Source: UBA868 sp050256425 (GTDB lineage Bacteria; Pseudomonadota; Gammaproteobacteria; Arenicellales; UBA868). From it: a stretch of 64,000 nt of DNA. Numbering within the stretch: position 1 is the first letter of the stretch; each line of letters opens with the position of its first letter. The DNA lies in NCBI GenBank assembly GCA_050256425.1, contig JBBWVW010000182.1, positions 3,534 to 67,533 of the forward strand, given 5' to 3'. The notes under the pieces were generated by a model, which was not told the origin of the DNA, searched no databases, and saw only the letters and a program-made list of their open reading frames with translations. Both the position numbers and the translations under genes were made by a program. Below, one piece after another: positions 26,229 through 33,709 of this stretch.

Positions 26229-27023
26229 ATGATCGACATCACTGAAACGCTTTGTGGGATTGTGGATTGCGATCGCTATCCCCTGACAGACCCGGGCTTT
26301 CGCGCCCGGTGCAAGTCTGAACTGGACCACAACGGGGTCCTGACACTGGAGAGCTTTCTGGTGGATGCTGCAATCGACACAATCCGTGACGAGGGCCTCC
26401 AGCACCAACATCTTGCCTATTTCGCCTCAGACAGCCACAACATCTACCTTAAGCCTGATGACTCGGAATTGCCACCGACGCATCCGCGAAACCGGAAAGT
26501 CACCTCATCCAAAGGCTGTATCAGCGACGACCAGATTCCAAGAGGCTCGGCGCTGCGCGCCCTCTACCACGCGCGCGCGTTCCGGGATTTCCTGTGCACC
26601 GTACTCGACATCACAGATGTCTATGAATACGCTGATCCGTTGTCATCGATTAACCTGAACTATGCTGGCGAGGGACAGGAACTCGGCTGGCATTTTGATA
26701 ACTCGTCGTTCGCGATCACACTGATGATCCAGAGACCAAAGCGCGGCGGTACATTTGAGTATGTCAAGGATGTGCGAAATGCCGACAACGGCGAAATGAA
26801 CTACGAACTGGCAGAACAGGTTTTGAACGGCAAGACCCCCACAAAAACCCTTGCCATGGACACAGGAGCGCTGGTGTTATTTCGTGGACGAAACTCGATG
26901 CACCGGGTAACGCCGGTGGCAGGAAATCATTCGCGTATCCTGGCAGTACTGGCGTACAACACAAAACCGGGGGTCTCGCTATCGGAGTCGGCAAGAAGGA
27001 CTTTTTATGGCCGCCTCGGGTAA
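26229..27023 (+). CDS. BesD/HalD-like Fe(II)/2-oxoglutarate oxygenase
   Basis: A 264-residue protein of the family that includes the amino-acid chlorinase BesD. Its iron triad is intact: His155 and Asp157 in GWHFDNSSFA and His225 in RNSMHRVTP, with Arg236 as 2-oxoglutarate anchor. BesD-type halogenases replace the Asp with Gly to open a chloride site, so this member should hydroxylate rather than halogenate. Family relatives act on free amino acids. Last gene of the right hut arm, 66 bases after hutU, so a histidine, urocanate or glutamate-related substrate is plausible but unproven. Confidence 0.82.
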   Translation: MIDITETLCGIVDCDRYPLTDPGFRARCKSELDHNGVLTLESFLVDAAIDTIRDEGLQHQHLAYFASDSHNIYLKPDDSELPPTHPRNRKVTSSKGCISDDQIPRGSALRALYHARAFRDFLCTVLDITDVYEYADPLSSINLNYAGEGQELGWHFDNSSFAITLMIQRPKRGGTFEYVKDVRNADNGEMNYELAEQVLNGKTPTKTLAMDTGALVLFRGRNSMHRVTPVAGNHSRILAVLAYNTKPGVSLSESARRTFYGRLG

Positions 27024-27043
27024 AAACGCTTACTGGCCAGGCT

Positions 27044-27069
27044 AGGCGGCGCAGGCAATTTCCCCGCCT
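27044..27069. terminator. Possible bidirectional terminator hairpin
   Basis: AGGCGG at 27044-27049 can pair with CCGCCT at 27064-27069 in the 49-base gap between two convergent genes. The stem is short and the T-run weak, so this is only a candidate. Confidence 0.3.
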
Positions 27070-27072
27070 TGC

Positions 27073-27657
27073 CTAATATTTAAGATCGCCGAGCAGCGAA
27101 CTACGGATCTCGGGTGCGACTGTGACATCATAAATGTACTGAGGATGGTCAATCCCAAACGAGAGATCATTTCCCCGTTTAATTGACTGAACTACTGCCG
27201 GTGTCAATTCGAAACGAACAAAATGCACAGCCGAGGTCTTGTCGGCGGTTTCCCGTTCCAGGTCTTCGTTGGCAACCGGCCGTATCTGGTCTTCGCCATT
27301 AGCCTGCAGCCATAGCGCACGTTCAATACCTATCAGGCGTGCCAACGCCTGGCGCCGTTCTTCCACGTCAGAATACTCGAGCATGAATGTCGCTTTGAGG
27401 TTACAGCCATCGGGAATCAGGGGGTTGTAGACATCCAGTTCCTCCTGGATCTGTGGGGCCTCGAAGATGCGCTCTATGCGGAGCATTTCCTGCACCTGGT
27501 ATTGCATCGTCAGGGCATCCTCAAAATACAGCATGGCGTTTGGGCCGATCGCGACACGTCTGTTGGCTTTATGCGCCAGCACACGTTCACGAAATTTCGC
27601 CCGCTCAACGGAATAAGCCTCAAGCGAAAAGAGATCGTCGCGGGTCAACTTTTTCAT
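27073..27657 (-). CDS. DUF3501 family protein
   Basis: A 194-residue DUF3501 protein, with KLTRDDLFSLEAY at the start and a YFEDALTMQYQVQEMLRIERIFE helix region (about residues 45-67). No enzymatic motif is recognisable. The gene is the third of a conserved trio with rubrerythrin and a heterodisulfide-reductase-like Fe-S protein, a group repeatedly found together in proteobacteria and linked to peroxide stress. Its function is unknown. Confidence 0.85.
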   Translation of the reverse strand: MKKLTRDDLFSLEAYSVERAKFRERVLAHKANRRVAIGPNAMLYFEDALTMQYQVQEMLRIERIFEAPQIQEELDVYNPLIPDGCNLKATFMLEYSDVEERRQALARLIGIERALWLQANGEDQIRPVANEDLERETADKTSAVHFVRFELTPAVVQSIKRGNDLSFGIDHPQYIYDVTVAPEIRSSLLGDLKY

Positions 27658-27681
27658 AATCTTTTGGGTTCTGCCGAACTT

Positions 27682-29034
27682 TCAGATGCTGTAGGCCTGG
27701 CGCAGTAGAGTGACAGGATGCTCAGGGGTGCTGCCATCGCCGATACCATTCGCCAGGTGATGGCCGGCAATCGGGCAGTCGCTACCGTAATGATCGGGGC
27801 TGATTTTTTGTATTCCCTTGATAACGGGTCGAGCGATTTTCATTGCCTTATCAAAGGTCTCGGACTTAACGCCGTAGGTGCCGTCATGCCCGGAGCAGCG
27901 CTCAATCATGGTAACCGCAGTGTCCGGCACAAGACTCAATACGTCCCGGGTCTTGGGCCCTATGTTCTGAACCCGCTGGTGACACGAGGCGTGGTAAACC
28001 ACTGAGCCCAGGCTTTGACGGAACTCGGTGTTCATAAGGCCTTCTGCATAGCGCAGCATCAGGTATTCAAAAGGATCGAAAAATGCGTCCGCGACTTTGC
28101 GGACACTCTTATCGTCCGGGAAAAGCAGCGGTAGTTCCTGCTTGAACATTAAGACACACGAAGGCACCAGCGCCATGAGATCCCACCCCTTGTCCACGAG
28201 TTGAGCCAATTGGGGAATGTTCTGCTCTTTCGCTTTTTGAACCGAGGCCAGGTCTCCCAACTCCAGTTTCGGCATACCACAACAGTGTTCTTGTTGCGCT
28301 ATTGTGACCGGGATACCGTTATGTTCCAGCACGGCAACGAGGTCTTCGCCCAGTACCGGCTCATTGTGGTTCGCATAACAAGTGGCAAACAGTGCAACTT
28401 TGCCGCGGGTCTTCGTCCCGGACTTGGCATCGCCCGGCTCCAGCGACGCGAGGCTGGCCATTCTTTTGCGCAACGGGCGCGACTCGTAAGGTGGAATTCT
28501 TGCATCAGAATGAATTCCAGCTACCTTATGAAGGGCTTTCCTGAAAGGCTTTGAGCGATTGGCGGCATTCACCACAATCGACACACCCGGCAGACCTGCT
28601 GCCTTTCCTACTGCATCGGTGCTGGTCAATAGCTTGTCACGTAGCGACGCGCCCCGCTTGGCAAAACGAACCGCTTTGGCTCGGAGCATGAGATGCGGAA
28701 AATCGATGTTCCATTCATGCGGCGGCACATAAGGACACTTGGTCATGTAACACAGGTCGCACAAATAGCACTGGTCGACTACTTTCCAGTAATCCTCCTT
28801 GGCGACCCCGTCGATCTCCATCGTCTTTGACTCATCGACAAGATCAAACAGTGTGGGGAAACTGTCGCACAACGACACACAGCGGCGGCAACCATGGCAA
28901 TGATCGAAGACCCGCTCGAGTTCAAAGAAGAGTTGGCCCTCGTCATTGAATTCAGGGCTCTGCCAGTCAATTGGATGACGAATGGGCGCCTGCAGACTGC
29001 CTTCTTGTTGCAAAGGGCTCATACTGACATCCAT
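27682..29034 (-). CDS. Heterodisulfide reductase-like Fe-S oxidoreductase (GlpC-like)
   Basis: A 450-residue protein with an N-terminal ferredoxin domain carrying two cysteine clusters (CHGCRRCVSLC and CYLCDLCYMTKC) for 4Fe-4S centres, followed by two CCG domains (HCCGMP and the SCHQRV/CSGHDG pair). This is the layout of GlpC/HdrB-type subunits that pass electrons to or from disulfide or quinone acceptors. It lies 46 bases after rubrerythrin in the operon. It is probably an electron donor in peroxide reduction, by inference from the conserved trio. Confidence 0.86.
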   Translation of the reverse strand: MDVSMSPLQQEGSLQAPIRHPIDWQSPEFNDEGQLFFELERVFDHCHGCRRCVSLCDSFPTLFDLVDESKTMEIDGVAKEDYWKVVDQCYLCDLCYMTKCPYVPPHEWNIDFPHLMLRAKAVRFAKRGASLRDKLLTSTDAVGKAAGLPGVSIVVNAANRSKPFRKALHKVAGIHSDARIPPYESRPLRKRMASLASLEPGDAKSGTKTRGKVALFATCYANHNEPVLGEDLVAVLEHNGIPVTIAQQEHCCGMPKLELGDLASVQKAKEQNIPQLAQLVDKGWDLMALVPSCVLMFKQELPLLFPDDKSVRKVADAFFDPFEYLMLRYAEGLMNTEFRQSLGSVVYHASCHQRVQNIGPKTRDVLSLVPDTAVTMIERCSGHDGTYGVKSETFDKAMKIARPVIKGIQKISPDHYGSDCPIAGHHLANGIGDGSTPEHPVTLLRQAYSI

Positions 29035-29080
29035 GTCAAAGTCATGCGGGAGGTGCGCTTACACCTCCCGCGTCGGGGTC

Positions 29081-29500
29081 TCAGCCATCCAACGAATCAA
29101 GCGCCTTCTGGAAACGGTTGGCATGGGAGCGCTCGGCCTTGCCCAAGGTTTCGAACCAGTCGGCGATTTCATCAAAGCCTTCGTCCCTGGCGGTCTTAGT
29201 CATGCCAGGATACATGTCGGTATATTCGTGAGTCTCACCCGCGATAGCCGCCTTGAGGTTGTCGCCGGTGCCACCGATTGGCAGACCGGTAGCAGGGTCA
29301 CCGGTTTCCTCTAGATATTCGAGATGGCCGTGAGCGTGGCCAGTTTCCCCTTCGGCGGTGGAGCGAAACACTGCAGCCACATCGTTATAACCCTCGACAT
29401 CGGCCTTGGCGGCAAAATAGAGATAACGGCGGTTAGCCTGGGATTCCCCGGCAAAGGCATCTTTGAGGTTTTGTTCAGTCTGGGAGTCTTTGAAGGACAT
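29081..29500 (-). CDS. Rubrerythrin (short form without rubredoxin domain)
   Basis: A 139-residue ferritin-like protein with the two di-iron Glu/His sets: FAGESQANRRYLYFA, then AEGETGHAHGH, AGETHEY and KAERSHANRF. Rubrerythrins reduce hydrogen peroxide with electrons from a redox partner. It lacks the C-terminal rubredoxin centre, so electrons probably come from the adjacent Fe-S protein. Divergent from an OxyR-type regulator. Confidence 0.92.
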   Translation of the reverse strand: MSFKDSQTEQNLKDAFAGESQANRRYLYFAAKADVEGYNDVAAVFRSTAEGETGHAHGHLEYLEETGDPATGLPIGGTGDNLKAAIAGETHEYTDMYPGMTKTARDEGFDEIADWFETLGKAERSHANRFQKALDSLDG

Positions 29501-29644
29501 GATGATCTCCGTTTGAATTTCGGTGGTAAAAAATATTTCAAGTAGCGTCTGTCAGAGCGCTGTCAGGGGCAATATAGAAGTATTATTTCAATATGTATAA
29601 TCGTTTGTTATTATTATTTTAATCGTTATTACCTATTATTAGGA
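29501..29644. promoter_or_regulatory. Rubrerythrin/OxyR divergent promoter with AATCGTT direct repeats
   Basis: AT-rich intergenic interval with the word AATCGTT at 29599-29605 and again at 29621-29627, a spacing of 22 bases (two helical turns) on one face of the DNA, upstream of the OxyR gene. Such spacing suits a tetrameric LysR-type regulator. Whether this is an OxyR operator needs footprinting; the match to the ATAG-type OxyR consensus is poor. Confidence 0.45.
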
Positions 29645-30604
29645 ATGAACCTCAAGGACCTCCAGTACCTGATTGCCCTCAGCGAGACTTTGCACTTTGG
29701 GCGGGCGGCACAGCGTTGTTTTGTCAGCCAGCCTACCCTGTCTGGGCAAATCCATAAACTCGAACAGGAACTCGGGGTAGTGCTGTTTGAACGCACCAAC
29801 CGCAGTGTGCACATCACACCCATCGGCCAACAGATCACTATCCATGCCCGGCAAATTCTTGAGCAGGCCGACACGATCCGTAACCTGGGTCGCTCACAAA
29901 CCGACCCATTGACGGGGCCTTTGCGGATAGGTGCGATACACACTCTCAGTCCGTACCTGGTGCCACTTTTTATGCTCGAACTGCAGCAGCAACACCCGGA
30001 ACTTTCGCTGGAACTGACTGAGGCAACAACCGAACAACTGTTGCAAAAACTCAAGGACCACCAACTGGATGCAGTCCTGCTCGCGACCTCACCCGCTGTC
30101 GGCGACCTCACCGAGATGCCCCTCTTTCGAGAGCCGTTCTGGCTTGCACATCCACGCGATCACCATCTGTACGCAAAGGACGAGGTCACACTTAATGATC
30201 TCAGAAAAGAAAATGTGCTGCTGCTTTCTGAAGAGCACTGTCTTTCCGACCAGATCATGGCAGCGTGCCGAATCAACCAGCGCTCTGACGCCGGCGGAAT
30301 GCCCGGCCTCAATGCATCCAGCCTGGAAACCTTGGTGCAATTGGTCGGCATGGGCCTGGGCGTTACGCTGGTACCCGCACTTTCCGTGCACGGTGGTCGA
30401 CTCGCGACCGAACGGGTGATACTGCGCCAGGCCAGCATTCCGGACGCGGTACGCCAGATACGTCTGGTATACCGCACCAGTTTTCCGCGCGAGGGCGCTC
30501 TGACCCTGTTGGCTCAGATAATATGCACAGTGCTACCCAACACCGTTCAACCAAATCAGACTCCCACTCAGCAAGTAAACCCCTCGAAGCTCCATCGAAC
30601 TTAG
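29645..30604 (+). CDS. oxyR: OxyR-type LysR regulator
   Basis: A 319-residue LTTR starting MNLKDLQYLIALSE with the helix-turn-helix in FGRAAQRCFVSQPTLSGQI. The effector domain contains HCLSDQIMAAC near residues 198-208, where the two cysteines eight residues apart correspond to the Cys199/Cys208 redox pair of OxyR. On oxidation these form a disulfide that switches the protein to activator. Divergent from the rubrerythrin trio, its likely target. Confidence 0.88.
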   Translation: MNLKDLQYLIALSETLHFGRAAQRCFVSQPTLSGQIHKLEQELGVVLFERTNRSVHITPIGQQITIHARQILEQADTIRNLGRSQTDPLTGPLRIGAIHTLSPYLVPLFMLELQQQHPELSLELTEATTEQLLQKLKDHQLDAVLLATSPAVGDLTEMPLFREPFWLAHPRDHHLYAKDEVTLNDLRKENVLLLSEEHCLSDQIMAACRINQRSDAGGMPGLNASSLETLVQLVGMGLGVTLVPALSVHGGRLATERVILRQASIPDAVRQIRLVYRTSFPREGALTLLAQIICTVLPNTVQPNQTPTQQVNPSKLHRT

Positions 30605-31405
30605 TTTGAAATCAACAGCCGGGTGTCATTTTCTGTACAAGCTTCTTGAAACGGAGCCGGTGGCTCACACTCCATCACCACGACATCAACCTGACCCAGA
30701 CCGCAGACTTTGATCAGCGCATCCTTGCTGAATTTCGAGTTATCTGTCACAAAACAGGTTTGTCTTGCCTGCTGAATTGCTGCTCTGGAGAACTCTGCTT
30801 CACAAAGATGAAAGTCAAGAAATTCATTCTTCTTGTTGACGGCCCCAATTAAAAGCACTGCGTAGTCCACATTGAATCGCTGGATAAAATCGACTGCGAC
30901 TTTGCCAAAGACTGCTGCATCATCTGCCCGTAATTCGCCGCCGGTAACATCAACCCGGTTCCCGTTTCGCGACGCCAAAGTTCTGGCAATTTCAACAGAA
31001 TTGGTGATGACATGCAGGTCACTATGATCACATAACGCCTGGGCGACATATGCTGTTGTTGATCCGCAATCAATGATCAGCGAATCACCATCTTCAATGA
31101 GCGTGGCCGCTACCTTCGCCAAACGGCGTTAGCATCACGGTGTTTTTTCAGGCGACGATGAAATGGCGCCTGGTGCGACGAAAAAGGCGCCATAACGCCA
31201 CCATGTACCCGGATCGCCAAACCTTTTTTAACCCACGGTTCAACATGGCACCGGGCGGTCTCTGCGGAAACGTCCAGTTGCCCGGCAAGCTCATTGATTG
31301 TTACCCGGCCGCGCAGATTCAGGGCATCCAGAATCGCCGCTTCATACTGGTTTACTCGAATCTATACGCGCCGATACAGATCAGTTTGACGAGCAGAACA
31401 GACAT
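30601..31405 (-). pseudogene. Frameshifted DeoR/GlpR-family repressor
   Basis: The sensor half reads open from 31122 to 30601 (about 173 residues, with DGDSLIIDCGSTT and VTGGELRADDAAVFG), the normal DeoR C-terminal sugar-phosphate-type domain. The DNA-binding half continues upstream in a different frame: AILDALNLRGRVTINELAG and VHGG can be read to about 31390. A one-base shift near 31130 separates the halves, and a stop lies just before the helix-turn-helix start, with the natural ATG candidate at 31405 in yet another frame. At least two lesions are needed to explain it, so loss of function is likely. It faces away from the transporter genes it probably once repressed. Confidence 0.75.
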
Positions 31406-31417
31406 AATCTGAACAAA

Positions 31418-31490
31418 TTATTGTGTAATTTTTTTGTTTATTCAATTTTTTTCTGGATTATTGTGGTTTTTTGTGTAAATTTACTATGCT
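31418..31490 (+). promoter_or_regulatory. Candidate promoter of the betaine-type transporter
   Basis: A TTGTGG at 31461-31466 and TATGCT at 31485-31490 with an 18-base spacer could be a sigma-70 promoter upstream of the binding-protein gene. The word TTATTGTG occurs at 31418-31425 and 31458-31465, 40 bases apart, in a very AT-rich tract, a possible operator pair for the neighbouring broken DeoR-type repressor. Confidence 0.45.
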
Positions 31491-31545
31491 GATTGCTTCT
31501 GCCTGACCAAGAACTGAAACAACTACTCTTTTAGGAGGATAACCA

Positions 31546-32499
31546 ATGTTTACCGCCCGTTTACCTAAAGTAACCATGGCGTTACTTGCGAGTGCTCTGT
31601 TTTCGCACTCGGCGCTGGCCGTCGAGTCAAAAGACCCCATCATCCTGACCCTGCACGATTGGACCGGACAACTCATTAATACCGAACTGATGGGTCGAAT
31701 TCTGCAGAATATGGGTTACAACGTTAAATACCAGCAAGCTGATTACATCGCACAATTCGCCGGACTTGAATCGGGCGACCTTCACGTTGCAATGGAAATG
31801 TGGGAAACGACCGGCAAACAGGCGATGGAAGCCAGTGTCAAGACCGGCGATACCGTAGACCTCGGTGAAACCGGAATGAATGCTATCGAGGAATGGTGGT
31901 ACCCGATGTACATGAAGGAAAAATGTCCGGGGCTGCCCAATTGGGAAGCGCTGAACGATTGCGCCGAGGCATTCTCAACACCTGAAACCGCTCCCCGAGG
32001 CCGTTATCTGGGTGGGCCGGTAACCTGGGCTGGATTTGACGATGAACGTGTAGAAGCTCTGGGGTTGGACTACGAAGTGGTTCACGCCGGAACTGACGCT
32101 GCACTGTTTGCTGAACTTCAATCTGCCTACCAACGCAAAGCCCCATGGCTTGGATGGGTTTACACCCCGCATTGGGCTACGGTCAAATTTGAAGGCGAGT
32201 TTGTGGAATTTCCCCGTTACAGCGATGCATGCTATGAAGATGCGAAAGTTGGACTGAACCCGAACATGGCCTATGACTGCGGCAAACCACGGGGATGGAT
32301 AAAGAAAGTCGGCTGGAAAGACGGTGAAGCGAAGTGGCCCTGCGCATACCAGGCAGTTCGTAATTTCCGCATCGACAACGCAACCGTAGGGCAATTAATT
32401 GTCGAAGTTGACCTTGAAGGCAAGAAGATATCGGACGTGGTTAATGCGTGGCTTGATGCCAATAAGGCTACCTGGGAGCCCTGGACTCAGTGTAACTGA
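31546..32499 (+). CDS. Quaternary-amine ABC transporter substrate-binding protein (ProX/OpuAC type)
   Basis: A 317-residue periplasmic binding protein with a signal peptide ending at about residue 26 (SALA then VESKD). The mature protein follows the glycine-betaine/proline-betaine/choline-binding family, with EMWETTGKQ, PVTWAGFDDE and many tryptophans (WW at about 122, APWLGWVYTPHW) expected to build an aromatic cage for a trimethylated cation. Strong AGGAGG ribosome site at 31533-31538. The ligand could be glycine betaine, DMSP or another betaine. A terminator hairpin follows it, allowing more of this protein than of the membrane subunits. Confidence 0.87.
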   Translation: MFTARLPKVTMALLASALFSHSALAVESKDPIILTLHDWTGQLINTELMGRILQNMGYNVKYQQADYIAQFAGLESGDLHVAMEMWETTGKQAMEASVKTGDTVDLGETGMNAIEEWWYPMYMKEKCPGLPNWEALNDCAEAFSTPETAPRGRYLGGPVTWAGFDDERVEALGLDYEVVHAGTDAALFAELQSAYQRKAPWLGWVYTPHWATVKFEGEFVEFPRYSDACYEDAKVGLNPNMAYDCGKPRGWIKKVGWKDGEAKWPCAYQAVRNFRIDNATVGQLIVEVDLEGKKISDVVNAWLDANKATWEPWTQCN

Positions 32500-32537
32500 G
32501 AATATTCGGTAGTATCCCAACCAAGCAGTTAAGACTC

Positions 32538-32566
32538 GACAGGCGGCTGGCCAACGGCCGCCTGTC
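32538..32566 (+). terminator. Rho-independent terminator/attenuator after the binding-protein gene
   Basis: A perfect 10-base stem (GACAGGCGGC at 32538-32547 with GCCGCCTGTC at 32557-32566), 9-base loop, followed by a T-rich stretch. It lies between the binding-protein gene and the ATPase gene, where partial termination would raise the ratio of binding protein to transporter. Confidence 0.8.
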
Positions 32567-32654
32567 TCACTTTATTAACCCAACTCTTCTCGTGGCTTAA
32601 CGGGGCGGCCACAACCCAGGTATCACCGCCGGCCAGCCAGCGCTATATAGAAAA

Positions 32655-33707
32655 ATGACCAGGACAACGCCCACCCCTCCACACGCATTACACCTTCAGG
32701 GTATCTGGAAGATTTTCGGCGAGGATGCCGACTCGTTTCTTCAGAAATTTGGTACTTCCCCAGCGGACTCTGATCTTCAAAAGGCCGGGCTGATTGCGGC
32801 AGTCCGGGATGCGAACCTTGATATCCATCGCGGGGAAATCTTTGTCATTATGGGCCTGTCTGGCTCTGGTAAATCAACTCTGGTGCGCTGCATGAGCCGC
32901 CTGATCGAACCTACGGCTGGGGAGCTCTTTTTCGAGGGCCAGGACCTGTTGGCGATATCGGAGAAAGAACTCACTGAGATGCGCCGGCATAAGATGGGCA
33001 TGGTATTTCAACACTTTGCGTTGCTGCCGCATCTTTCGGTACTGGGAAACGTTGCTTTCCCTCTTGAGATCCAAGGTGTTGAAAAATCGGTACGGCAGCA
33101 GCGCGCGCTCGACATGATCGAGTTAGTCGGGCTCTCGGGTCGGGAAGATTACTACCCCCGTGAATTATCCGGTGGCCAGCAACAGCGCGTCGGTATAGCG
33201 CGTTCTCTGGCAGTAGAACCGGATATCTGGTTTCTGGACGAGCCGTTTTCTGCACTGGATCCCCTGATTCGACGGGAGATGCAAGACGAATTCCTTCGCC
33301 TCCAAGGATTGCTACACAAAACTATCGTCTTTATTACCCACGATTTTGACGAAGCGACCCGGCTCGCAGACCGAATCGCCATCATGAAAGATGGCGCAAT
33401 CATCCAGATCGGTGCCCCGGAAGACCTGATACTGAATCCCGCAACAAACTACGTTGCAGAATTTACACGGGACGTCTCGCGCGCCAAAGTTCTGTCTGCG
33501 AAAACCGTGATGCGCCCGGTCAAGCCAGGAGAATCGCTGGATGAGACTTTGGCGCACCACACCAAGGTACAGGACCTGGCCCACCGCGCCGTAAATTCTG
33601 ATCGCCATATGGGCGTGACCGACGATGATGGTGAGATCATCGGCGCGGTAGACAACCAAGCGGTGCTTGATGTGCTCGTTGGGAACGAACCCCCACGGAC
33701 GAACTGA
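32655..33707 (+). CDS. Quaternary-amine ABC transporter ATP-binding protein (ProV-like)
   Basis: A 350-residue ATPase with Walker A GLSGSGKST (about residue 72), Q-loop, LSGGQQQR signature, Walker B IWFLDEPFSALDP and the H-loop THDF. Residues beyond about 270 form a degenerate C-terminal regulatory (CBS-like) region as in ProV. It powers import of betaines with the double permease that starts two bases after its stop. Confidence 0.9.
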   Translation: MTRTTPTPPHALHLQGIWKIFGEDADSFLQKFGTSPADSDLQKAGLIAAVRDANLDIHRGEIFVIMGLSGSGKSTLVRCMSRLIEPTAGELFFEGQDLLAISEKELTEMRRHKMGMVFQHFALLPHLSVLGNVAFPLEIQGVEKSVRQQRALDMIELVGLSGREDYYPRELSGGQQQRVGIARSLAVEPDIWFLDEPFSALDPLIRREMQDEFLRLQGLLHKTIVFITHDFDEATRLADRIAIMKDGAIIQIGAPEDLILNPATNYVAEFTRDVSRAKVLSAKTVMRPVKPGESLDETLAHHTKVQDLAHRAVNSDRHMGVTDDDGEIIGAVDNQAVLDVLVGNEPPRTN

Positions 33708-33709
33708 GT

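Noticed and set aside
26229..27023. Radical halogenase of the BesD type
   Set aside because: The iron-binding Asp157 is present, so the chloride site of true halogenases is lacking; a hydroxylase is the better call.
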